Assembly: GCA_019925095.2 (NCBI GenBank)
Contig: CM034397.1
Location: 3,739,763 to 3,803,762, forward strand
Reading direction: 5' to 3'
DNA: 64,000 bases
From: Dendrolimus kikuchii
Taxonomy: Eukaryota; Arthropoda; Insecta; Lepidoptera; Lasiocampidae
Below are positions 20,901 through 53,200 of this stretch, one piece after another; within the stretch, counting starts at the first letter, position 1; each line of letters begins with the position of its first letter. A program made the position numbers and the translations under genes. Below the pieces are notes generated by a model. It saw only the letters and a list, made by a program, of their open reading frames with translations, made no database searches and was not told the origin of the DNA.

Positions 20901-22365
20901 TGCCAGAGCGGAATCCAGAAGCAAATATTGCAAACTTGAATGTGTAGGGCAAGTCTGGAAAAAACATAAAGAATTAAATATAAAATTGTGATTTTTAAAA
21001 TGCAAATCAGATAGACATAAGAGTTTATTGGTAATCATTCTAAAAAAATTAAAAATTTAAATAATAATCAAAAGGCAATTAAATTACCATTATGTAATAC
21101 TATTTTTCTCTCCACACTATACAATTTTGAATAATGTAAGCTGGGCATCCAACATAAAAAACAAGTTTGAAGGTGGTGTTGCTGATGGTAGTTACAAGAA
21201 AGACTGTATGTGTTGTTTGAAAAAAAGAGATGTAACATATTTTATGGACACTATCTACATAAACCATTTAAAGTAAGCTAAGTCAATTTTTGTGTGCAGT
21301 AGTTATATGTCTTTGGATAGTTTACATAGTATCAATATTGCATATGTATGTCTAAGAAACTACTGTCAATTTTATTAATGTTAGCCTTAAATTTTTTATT
21401 CTATTATATTAATATACTAGAAGATAAGAAACAAATAATGGAGAGAATGAATAACAGCTACAGTAAATCTAATTGACATTTATAAAAAAAAAACTGTTTC
21501 TTACATCCTTTTTGCTGCATGGCAGCTAGAAGACCAACAAGACAAGCTCCCTGTGAGAATCCCATGAATCCATCATAGGGTCCATGCTCAGATACAATAT
21601 TTTCAACTAGCCTCAATGTCTCTTCAAAGCCTATAGCAGGACCGCCTAAGCATTTGCCACTGAATGTGTTGTCTTCTGCATTAAACCACCAGGAACGGGC
21701 GTCTGGAAACAATAGTTTTCATTGTTAGACATACTTAAATAAAATCAGTCATATTTTTTTTACAAACAGATGTGTGCTCTATTCTATTCTAAAGTTTCTC
21801 TTGTGTACTTTAGGGATTTGGAATGACCACCCAGCTGAGATATTACCAAAGCATTACGATATGGACTAATAAAAAGGTATGATAAAAATTCTATGTGGTT
21901 AGTTGCATATTGGTGTAGTAGATGTCCATAGACAATGATAACCATTTGTCATCAAGTGCGTCTTCGGCCTATCTGTTGTAATATTAAGTTAGGGAAATAA
22001 AGAGCTTTATTATGATCGTATTTTACTTTAAATAAAAAATAACAAGATATAAAGCCACACAATATCTTGCAAGGAAGTCTACTTAGAGTCGAAAAACTAA
22101 AAAAAGCAGACTACAAATTTGTTCTTTATTATGTACCTTCATCTCCACCATTATCATTAACCACTTTGTGAGGCGCTGATATGAATGTTAGCTGTGCGTA
22201 CTTGGAAACAGCTTTACGGAAAGACCCAATTTTTCCACGGAACACAGAACCGTTCTGTCTATATCCATGAAAAGCTAGAATTTTTAGTTTTGGTTTATCC
22301 GGGTCTTTATTATTTTGCAATTGGTTTGAATTTGATTGGTTGGAATTTGTATTTTGTTCCGACAT
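17711..22365 (-). CDS. Ovca2: OVCA2-like serine hydrolase (FSH1 family)
   Basis: Four minus-strand exons: 22365-22137, 21702-21505, 20954-20814 and 17880-17711. They join in frame to 738 nt, 245 residues plus TAG, close to the ~227 residues of human OVCA2. After a Ser/Asn-rich leader, KLKILAFHGYRQNG gives the first alpha/beta-hydrolase strand. GFSQGA in exon 2 is the nucleophile elbow. GEGDSIIP in exon 3 carries the Asp, and EHSGGHYV in exon 4 the His, so the Ser-Asp-His triad is complete. FSH1/OVCA2 enzymes are small esterases with a preference for long-chain alkyl esters; the natural substrate is not settled. It is divergent from MCM3. The last intron (2.9 kb) holds a TA microsatellite and two RTE copies. 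No damage seen. Confidence 0.93.
17937..17993. repeat. (TA)n microsatellite
   Basis: About 28 uninterrupted TA units in the last OVCA2 intron, ~55 bp from the last exon. Confidence 0.95.
18317..18520 (+). repeat. Repeat R4 carrying an E2F consensus, copy 1
   Basis: About 90% similar by eye to the inverted copy at 22680-22860. It begins 'gagtttttggcgggaactga', contains 'gaacaatagttgtagg' and 'gagtagtaattatgtg', and ends near 'gcctttcgagttttcac'. It includes TTTTTGGCGGGAA at 18321-18333. Confidence 0.75.
18689..19818 (-). pseudogene. RTE-clade reverse transcriptase copy, long 3' fragment
   Basis: Minus-strand frame 19830-18715 (371 codons) shows the RT motifs KAFDRV and GVRQGCVLSALLF, then the thumb/connection (LNAKKTKVMVF, EFVYLG), TYGSESWVWKK, and the C-terminus shared with the other copies. 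The catalytic Y/F-A-D-D box expected after GVRM is absent; VRM is followed directly by SDLVVILAE, so an in-frame deletion has removed the active site. 5'-truncated within the RT domain, with a (TGTA)n tail at the low-coordinate end. ATTTCATACCA flanks both ends. Large plus-strand ORFs here are shadows. Confidence 0.9.
20199..20610 (+). mobile_element. RTE-clade retrotransposon 3' fragment, copy e
   Basis: Starts within 'aaaatctgcggagtgacgct' and has an open C-terminal frame to 20579, then (TGTA)n. In the last OVCA2 intron, in the opposite orientation to the copy at 18689. Confidence 0.9.
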
Positions 22366-22679
22366 TGCACGTATACTATATAAACTTCTGCGAAATAAAT
22401 GAGCTAAAATTGTAAGATAAATTACGGTAATGTTAGCGTAAATATTAATAGTATTTTATTTTGTTACTTTTTTAGGCTATTAAATTCCTCAAAATACAGT
22501 TTTCATTGAAAACTTTTCAAATCGAAAATCTGTGCCTGTAATCCATGATCCATGACATAATGACACTTGACAGTCACGTATATCAGCTGAGTAGTAGAAT
22601 TCGTCACAAAGGCAGGCAAGGGAATCTTAGTCCATACAGAAAATTCTCATGTTTACGTCTTCATAAAGTAGCGCAATGG

Positions 22680-22860
22680 TCTTGTGAAAACTCGAAAGGC
22701 CACATTTGACTATACAGTTCACATTTCTCACAAAACACATAATTACTACTCAAAAAATATCAATATTCTACAACTATTGTTCATTTCAGAGTAATTTTAC
22801 ACACTTTTAGAGAATCAAACTGCACATCACAACATCTTTCAGTTCCCGCCAAAAACTCGT
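22680..22860 (-). repeat. Repeat R4 carrying an E2F consensus, copy 2
   Basis: Inverted relative to copy 1 at 18317. Contains TTCCCGCCAAAAA at 22843-22855, 354 bp upstream of the MCM3 ATG. Confidence 0.75.
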
Positions 22861-23095
22861 ATATCAGCTGACATCGGACATGAATGAGGAGCTGTCAGTC
22901 TGATGTTATCATTTTAATTTCATCGCAGCAAAGGAAATCAATCAAATTTAACGGAAATTCTTAGTAATTTAAGATTTTTCACTTATAATAATCATAAAAT
23001 AAGCTATTTTCTAGAGCTATTGTTTAGTTTTCGTCATCAGAAGAGGCTTTGTAGACTAACATCCTTTGCCTACCCTTGTAACAATACTATAATAA

Positions 23096-23107
23096 TTTGG
23101 CGCCAAA
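23096..23107. promoter_or_regulatory. Palindromic E2F site upstream of MCM3
   Basis: TTTGGCGCCAAA, a perfect 12-bp palindrome matching TTTSGCGC on both strands, 102 bp before the MCM3 start codon. MCM genes are classic E2F/DP targets in animals, so S-phase control through this site is likely. Confidence 0.8.
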
Positions 23108-23208
23108 AAACAATTGTCAAATCAAACTGTGAATCAAACTTCAAACCGGCAGTGTATTATACTTTATTTTGGGTTTTCTAAGTTAAAATATAAAAGAATC
23201 TCTGGAAA

Positions 23209-45229
<22,021 letters not shown>

Positions 45230-45914
45230 TACTGGTACCTGATAAGCTATAATAGGTAGTTTTCACACGTAATGATTTTGAGAATTTAACGTGTGTCATT
45301 GGTCAGTGTGACCAGAATAATATTAGAAATTCCATTAGTGATTCTGGGGAAACTTGTATAATGTTTTTAAAATTTTAAAAATAATTTTCATACACAAATA
45401 TTTACTACTGCATTTAAAAATCGTAAAAACACTTATTATTTACTTAGGTTTATTGTGTATTGTGTCACTGGTTACTACGAGAAGTGATAAATACAATTTT
45501 TTATTGAACACTATTTTAACATTTTCGATTCCAAATGGACAGGTTTTACATTTGGTACAAGTACAAAGTTTACAAGAAGTCACGTTAGAATCTGTAGTCA
45601 TATAGTTAGTTTTATTGTCTTAGTTTGACCATATAAGAAGCCCGCAAATAATGGAAGAATATTAGGAATGACATAGTCACTATCTTAATGTGTCGCCTTG
45701 ATTGTGATAAAACTAAGTCAATCTTTGACTGATTTGGTCTGATTTTTTTTTTAAATAATAAAACGTTACTATGCGTCCATGATAATTTAACGCCTAGGGT
45801 TACCAACTCCCAAATTTTTTAACCGTTAAAGCTAAAGTCAAAATCTCCTAAAAGCGCCACAATTAATTCAAGTTTTCAAAAAAAGAACAATTACGTTTTT
45901 GTAATATACTCTAG
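45230..45914. other. MCM3 3' flank
   Basis: AT-rich 3' UTR and flank of MCM3. No exon or recognised repeat seen. Confidence 0.5.
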
Positions 45915-46178
45915 CAGCGCGTTCCATTAGTAGCTCACAACGCCTAGAATGCTCCTTTAGCAGTTCCACAAGGCGACCGCGGTCGTTGTGGTCGTGGCGA
46001 AAACGTCACTAATCACGTCATCATTTTCGATTACACAACGCTCACAACGACCCTTGTGAAGAGGTGGGTCGAATAATCGATCCACTTGAGTTTACGATTG
46101 TAACGCTGGCATGCAAGTGGAACGGGAAAAATCGCGGTCGTGAACGTGGTCGTTGTGAGTCTCTAATGGAACGCAGCC
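45915..46178 (+). mobile_element. MITE family M1, shortened copy
   Basis: 'gcgcgttccattagtagctc' to 'ctctaatggaacgcagcc'. The middle (including the 'ctctctatctcttgacattg' segment of other copies) is missing. Confidence 0.78.
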
Positions 46179-46204
46179 TATTTATAAGCTATATATCATT
46201 ACAC

Positions 46205-46501
46205 CAGTGCTTTTCAATCTTTTTGAATACGCGACCCCTTTATAGGTTGAAAAATTTTGGCGACCCCCTTGGGTCATAGACAGACAAAAAGTTAGTAATT
46301 TAAATAACTACGTATATTTATTTCTCTATTTTTTTTACCTATATTCATTATTACGGCCTGTACTCTACAAAAAGTTGCTGAGCTTAGAAAGTACCTATAT
46401 GAAGTATAAACTTAAATTGTCTTTTCTCTTTTCCCGGCGACCCCCCGAGCAAGGCTCTGTGACCCCCCTAGGGGTCGCGGCCCACAGATTGAAAAACACT
46501 G
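46205..46501. mobile_element. hAT-type MITE with 8-bp target duplication
   Basis: Ends CAGTGCTTTTCAATCT and, inverted, CAGTGTTTTTCAATCT. Both run into 'gcgacccc' motifs. Flanked by CATTACAC (46197-46204) and CATTACGC (46502-46509), 7 of 8 matching. The CAGTG...TTCAA...CGACCCC ends are typical of hAT non-autonomous elements. Confidence 0.85.
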
Positions 46502-46509
46502 CATTACGC

Positions 46510-47365
46510 CATATAGGTATCAATCAACCGTCAATTTTTGGAGGTTGGTAACTTGAAAGTTATCGTGAACGCACATTAATTGGAAGTTTTATTGATTTTC
46601 TATACATATATCAGTGTCAGAAACAAAACCCAGACGGTTTATTTTTGTCTGCATTTTGTCATTCAATTTACATTAATCAACCAGTGATCTGTGTAAAACA
46701 AAAAACATTCAGTGTCATCGTATGTCGTCGTGTTCCTTTCAATCATATTAATTCAATATGGTTGAACTGGCAATATATCATTAACATCAGCATTATGTAC
46801 GATTTCCTGGTGATTGTGGTTTCTAGTATTTTTCTTCTATACAAACAGATCCACCTAAATTAACATCACATAATAGTATCGGAAGATTTTTTAAATTTTC
46901 GATAATTCGATTATCGAATTATCGATCCTTTTTCATACCTGGCAATATTATTAATTTCACAATATTTATATAAATAGATATTACAAACCTAGGAATAAAA
47001 GATTGTACCGCCTGGCTTTGATTTGATTTAATTTTCGAATCGCATATAGGTAAGGATTGTTGATTATTGCCATGATATCACTGTTATAATTTGTACCTTT
47101 ATGTAAGTTTAAACATATAAGTAATGGTAATGAGTTTTCAATCATATACAGATTGTAATGAATAAATGAATATGATAAATCATTTATTGTTTTTAATTCT
47201 CAAAATCTTTAATATAGTTTACAATTTGGCTCTATATTTTGACATTACAGTCCACTGCCGGACGTATCCTTCCCCAAGTTTGTGCCAAATATCCCTGTAT
47301 AATGGTCTAATTTGACATTAAATTTAATGATATGTAATTTTATATAATTAGTATTATATTGCATA
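46510..47365. other. Intergenic, no supported gene
   Basis: AT-rich. A palindrome 'cgataattcgattatcgaat' sits near 46901. No gene model is convincing; the 72-codon frame at 46645 has no domain. Confidence 0.45.
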
Positions 47366-47925
47366 TAGCTATATGTTTATATAGTTGTATTTTATCATTA
47401 TAGCTTGTATATGTTTTTTCTGTTGATAACTGGCTTTTTTTTATTTCAAAAGGATTGTTCAATTTTGTAAGTGCAATATTAGTGAAAAAATAAGTGAGGT
47501 TGTTTATTTAAAAAAACTGAAGATCTCCAGACATAGGGATTGTAGTAGAGGTAAGTATGCCTGCAGGGGCCCTCTAGCATCTAGGGAGCAGAGGAGTCAT
47601 CACACCTGTTGACGAAGTGAGTTCGCCCTGCTTCCCGGGGCATTCTCAAGCACTGATGGGCTAGGATCAGCTCCTCCTGCCATAAGCGCGGGGCACATGG
47701 GAGGAGGGTGGTTTTAGTGGAGTATTGAGTACTCAGGTCTCCACACAAGCCGGTCGATTAGTGTTTGGATTGCCCCAAGTGAAATGCCTCCATAATCGAC
47801 TATGGTCTAATCCCTAGCACAGGACCCGGTATATGCGAAATGCATTTCCCCCCCTTAAAAAAAAGGGAGTAAGTATGCCTCTCCCCTTCCCAATTCAAGC
47901 TCTATAATATAAATTATGTGTATAT
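47366..47925 (+). repeat. Duplicated segment D, copy 1
   Basis: About 560 bp containing 'ggggccctctagcat', 'gaggagggtggttttagtgg' and 'ccggtcgattagtgtttgga'. Repeated at 48580-49174 with scattered substitutions and small indels. Confidence 0.88.
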
Positions 47926-48579
47926 CCCTATTAATATTATAAATGCGAAAGTAACTCTGTCTGTCTGTCTGTTCCGTTTTCACGGAAAAACTACTGGACC
48001 GATTTGGCTGAAACTCAGTATATATATATTTTCGATGCCGAGAATGAACATAGGATATTTCTTATCCCGAAAAATGGGATAGTTTCCGGGATAAAAATAT
48101 ATTTGTCTTTTTGTTTGTTATCCTTTTATGGAAAGACTATTGGACCGATTTGGCTGAAACTCGGTACATATATAATTTGAATACCGAGAGTGCCCAAGGG
48201 ATACATTTTGGTATAGATTTATGTAAAGTTTATCCCGGAAACTAGGACAGGTTTTGTGATTTTGTCCATTTCGTCCACTGGGTCCACTTGGTCCACTGGG
48301 TCCACTGGGTCCATTTGGAACACTTAGCCTACTGGGTCAACTGGGTCCAATGGATGCACTGGGTCCACTTAGACCATGTTATCTATTTTGTCAAGTTTTG
48401 TCATTTATGCAGTTTATATATAGACGGGGGTGGTATAGTTTGCGATATAAAATGAAGTGAATCTTTCGGGGGCAAATACATACAAATTTAATACAATGTA
48501 ACCTGTACCACTTGCTTTTTAAACAAGAGATACACACTAGAGGTTGACCCGCGGCGCAGCCGCGGGGTAAACTCTGGTA
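47926..48579 (-). repeat. Repeat R5 with internal 9-bp minisatellite, minus copy
   Basis: Inverted homologue of 32733-33389, with a 'gtccact(g/t)g' tandem array at ~48262-48385. It lies exactly between the two copies of segment D. Confidence 0.8.
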
Positions 48580-49174
48580 TAGCTATATGTTTAAATAGTT
48601 GTATTTTATTACTATAGCTTGTATATGTATTTTTGTAGATTACTGACTTTTTTTTTACTTCAAAAAGATTGTTCAACTTTGTAAGTGCAATATTATTGAA
48701 AAACTAAGTGAGGTTGTTTATTAAAAAAACTGAAGATCTCCAGACCATAGGGGTTGTAGTAGGGTAAGTATGCCTGCAGGGGCCCTCTAGCATACAGGGA
48801 GCAGAGGAGTCTTCACCCCTGTTGACGAAGTGAGCCTGCTTCCCGGGGCATTCTCAAGCACTGATACACTAGGATCAGCGTGGGCGTAACTACGTTCTAA
48901 GTCTCACGCTCTTCCTGCCATAAGCGCCGGGCATATGGGAGGAGGGTGGTTTTAGTGGAGTTGAATTGGTTTGAAGGTTGGCCGAGTCTCCACACAAGCC
49001 GGTCGATTAGTGTTTGGATTGCCCTCAGTGGAATGCCTCCATAATCGAGTATGGTCTAATCCCTAGCAAAAGACCCGGTATGTGCGAAATGCATTTCCCC
49101 CGCCTTAAAAAAAAGGGGTAAGTATGCCTCCCCCCTTCGCAATTCAAGCTCTATAATATAAATTATGTGTATAT
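48580..49174 (+). repeat. Duplicated segment D, copy 2
   Basis: Second copy of the segment at 47366, with extra bases near 48880 ('gtgggcgtaactacgttcta'). Confidence 0.88.
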
Positions 49175-49371
49175 TTGTATATATACTTTATATTTATTAT
49201 TAAAATGTAAGTAATCGTACAATAATTATGTATGGTGGTCATCGCCACTCCTAATCAGCAATATTCTTGCCACGGGTTGTCTGGAAGAAATCGCTTTTCA
49301 GCGATAAGACCGCCCTTTGTACACGATTAGAGTAATACTAGTACGTAAGTTTTCACTCGTCGTCACTAATT

Positions 49372-49516
49372 TGTTTAAGAAGAGACGAGCGTGCATGACA
49401 AGAGTTATGAATGTCAAAGAAGCAAGTGAGGTGTGTAAGAATAAGCCTGAATGGCGCTCTGTTGTTCGTGCCTACCCCGCAACAGAACTGGCGTGAAGTT
49501 ATGTATGTATGTATGT
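49372..49516 (+). mobile_element. RTE-clade 3' fragment, copy g
   Basis: Short copy with (TGTA)n tail. Flanked by ACTAATTTGTT and ACTAATTAGTT (10 of 11). Confidence 0.88.
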
Positions 49517-49872
49517 ACTAATTAGTTTCTTCAGGTAAATAATAAATGGTTCAAGAAATTAATCCTTATTTGAAATATAATCCTACTATTATTTATTTTA
49601 TTTTGTTTCGGCTTACAGCTATAATAATATGAATTATAATACAAACTAGGTCAAGAGAAGCTATTAATAAGCCACCACAGATGACAAAAAAAATTGAACA
49701 AAGTAACAATAAAAGAAAACTAGAGATGTAAGGTGCAGTACATAATCAGATTTACGATCTGCAATTTATTTTTCTATTCTGGGTGTGCTTTGTAATGGAC
49801 TCTAGTATGTCTGTAAGACCCCACTATAGGTTATTATTTTAAGTGTCTAAGATTTTTTGTTTAATTCAAAGT

Positions 49873-50210
49873 ACATACATACATACATAACTTCAGGCCA
49901 GTTCCCTTGCGGAGTAGGCACGAACAACAGAGCCCCATTCCGGCTTATCCTTACACACCTCACTTGCTTCTTTGACATTCATAACTCTTGTCATGCACGC
50001 TCGTCTGTTCTTAAGGCTCCTGACATCACCTTCTGCTAGTACACGATCAATTTGATCATGGAAGGTGTGTCGTGGCCTTCCACGACTTCTGCATCCATTC
50101 ACTTTTGCATTGTATATCTGTTTAGTAATTCTTTCATCATGCATTCTTTCCACATGCCCGAACCACCGGAGCATTCCTTTCCTTACCTTCACCCCGACAC
50201 TCTCTTTCTC
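49873..50210 (-). mobile_element. RTE-clade 3' fragment, copy h
   Basis: Minus-strand copy with a 99-codon C-terminal frame (50192-49893). Flanked by the ~20-bp direct repeat 'tttttgtttaattcaaagta'. Lies in the 3' flank of ppan. Confidence 0.92.
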
Positions 50211-50275
50211 TTTATTTTTTGTTTAATTCAAAGTAACCAATAAAATTCAACATAGATGGAAAATTCTTTATTAAT

Positions 50276-53200
50276 TCATTTCCTGCCTTTTCCTCTTCCT
50301 TTCCCCTCCCTGCCTTTACTCTTAAACTTATTTAATTTGCTTCCAAATACCTTCTTATTTCTGTTAAAAGGCTTCTGACCCTTTTTTTTACCATCTCTAT
50401 TAAACTTCCCACTTTTATCACTCTGGAACCTTCTTTTGCCATCTTTGTCATTTTGAAACTTCTTATTTCCCTCTTTATTGTTCTGAAACTTTCTGTTCCC
50501 TTCTACATTATTCTGGAACTTTCTATTACCTTCTTGATTTTTCTGTTTTCCTGTATATTGATTCTTCTGATATTTCTTTTGTAATTTTTTATCAAGTCTC
50601 ATCTTTTTGAAACCACGATTTGAATTGTCATTTGAATCTGTTTTTCGTTTTCTATTTGGATTTTGACTGAAAAGATCTGAAAACATTTGGAATTTTAATA
50701 ACGTTCATCTATAATAATATTATAAAATTCTAAACATGTGACTGTATTGAAGCTATTAAAAAAAACAACTGGAATAGACTATATAACCGACGGAGAACAC
50801 GATGCATTTTTTAGATTTCTTGTCTGTTATCTGTTTGTTCGGGATTCACGTAAAAACTAACGGCCCGATTTCGATGCGGTTTTCGCTGAAAATAAAATCT
50901 GCGCTACTTTTTATCTTGGGATTTTTTCTGGGAATTATTTAAAATGACCAGATTAAAGAAAAATGAATCCCAATATGTTTTTTGCTGATTGATAGCAAAT
51001 CTTATGCAATAAAATGTGTGATATTTTCGTCCCGAGAATCCAGCGGAATATTTTCCGGGAGCGGTTTGAAGTTGTTCGGGTGCATAAAAATTACCTTATT
51101 CCACAAATCCCGTGGGAATTTCAAGTCAAGATGAAGCCGCGGGCATATCCTAGTTTTATTACATAATTAGAGCTTTCCCTGCTGGTTTGGTTGCGTATCC
51201 TTTGGATACGTATCAAACAACAAGTATACCATGCCCTAGGGAAAAAAGCATCCTACATTCAACCCTTGTCGAAAATAGACATATACTAAGTTTCTTCATT
51301 CTCATTCTTATTTTTAAGGCCATAAAAAAGTAACTTGCCATCGAAACTACGTATAGACGAAGTTTCATCAAAATCGGTTTAGTGATTTTGCCGTAACCAC
51401 GCAACAGATAGAATTACTATACTAGCATATAAAATAGTCGACAAAGTAAAATACCTTGTTCTGGTTCAGCGCCGACCTCCTTTCTGTAGTAATCCGCATC
51501 GTCTTCTTCATCCTCCATGTTATCAGCATTCTGAGACTCTGCTGTTGCCAATTCCATCAACCTACACATACAATACAAAAAGTCGTGGTAGCGTAACGGC
51601 TAGCGCGCGCGTCTCAATCTCGAAGGGCGCGGGTTCGATCCTGGTCGGAACGCATGCGTATCCGTGCAGGAACGGAGAAAGAATACAATTTCCTGCGTTG
51701 GGGCGGCCTGTCGTAAGAGGCGACTAAACAACCCACAGCCGGGTGATAGGGCATTTTCCCGACTGGATGGCTACCACCCCTGTCTAAAGCATGTCGCCAT
51801 AACAACCTTGATTTGTGTTCCGGCATTAGTGTCCAGGTTCCAGTGACCCTTAAGAGAGCAGCAGCGCATTTGTACCACCTTTGGTGTTGTAAATGTCCAT
51901 AGGCGATGGTAACCGCTTTGTATAAAGTGGACCGTCTGCCTGTCTGCTGCACTCCTGCAATAAAAAATATGCACCGCTTAGGCACTTTTGGCCTTCGGTC
52001 AATTTTCTACGATCCCATGTCGAGTTTCATTTAAAATCCGTTCAATAGTTTTCACATTTATTCATGCAGGAACAGAGAAAATATACATTTTCCTGTGTTG
52101 GGGCAGCCTGTCGTAAGAGGCGACAAAACAACCCACAGCCATTTGGTAGGGCATTTGCCCCTGGCCTAAAGTATGGCATTAGTGGCCAGGTTCCAGTCTC
52201 CCTTAAGAGAGCAGCAGCGCATTTGTAGCACCTTTGGTGTGGCAAATGTCCATAGGCGATGGCAACCGCTTTCCATCGAGTGGGCCGTCTGCCTGTCTGC
52301 TAAACTCCTGCAATAAAAAAAACATGATGCTCTAACAAACAGACGAAAATGCTAAAAGTGGTACTGTCAGAAATTGCTGGTCCAAAATAGCACCTTTGAG
52401 TTTCTTTAATGTATGCAAACTAAACTCTCCCCAACAGATTGATTATATTATAGACAGATAATATTGTTACGACTTAGACGCCGACAAAAGACAAATTCAC
52501 ACCTGCATATCTGTAGAAACACATTTTATTACCTTTCGGCATTTGGACTTCTTTTGTTTACTTTGTGTTTAAAATTTGTGACAAAAAAACAGCCCATTGT
52601 AATCTTTTACGGCCTATTGTTGTATTGTGATCACTGCCAGGTGTCTCGAATTTAAAAATACAAACTGATTCTAGGAAATTCGGTCCACGCGGCTGGACAG
52701 ACATATTGCATCGGTGCAGTATAAAGCAATGCCCCAATTGAGAGATCAGGCAGTCTAGCGATAACCACGAGCGAAGCAAGACGTATGTGCTACATTCGGT
52801 AATCTATTTAGTGACGGACTTTGCGCGTTTTATGGATTTACTATCTTCTGCATTACGTTTGGACTTGTTGCGTTCGATTATATTTGTACCTGTGTTATAC
52901 GTGTTTATATAGTTCTAATAAACCCTATAATCATTCCAACGGTATTTTAATTCGAGTCCTGTGACTAGTAACAAAATCCTCAGATATATATATATATATA
53001 CTAACCATACAGGAACCCAACATATTAAAAAATTATATTTTTTTTATTGCATGAGTTCAGCAGACGGGCAGACGGTCTACTTGATGGAAAGCGGTTACCA
53101 TCGCCTACAGACATTCGCAACACCAAAGGCTACAAACGCGCTGCTGCTTTCTTAAGGGTGACTGGAACCTGGTCACTAATGCCGGTACACAACCCAAGGT

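Larger units (their letters stand above)
22366..23208. promoter_or_regulatory. Shared divergent promoter region of OVCA2 and MCM3
   Basis: 843 bp between the two start codons. It holds repeat R4 (22680-22860) with one E2F-type site and a second, palindromic E2F-type site at 23096-23107. No ORF of note. Confidence 0.7.

Noticed and set aside
47926..48400. CRISPR-like array of short repeats
   Set aside because: Units are ~9 bp, degenerate and without spacers; a minisatellite in a eukaryotic repeat.
51583..51655. Candidate tRNA gene
   Set aside because: A and B boxes are present, but no acceptor-stem pairing is evident and it runs directly into the SINE-B body, so it is a SINE head.
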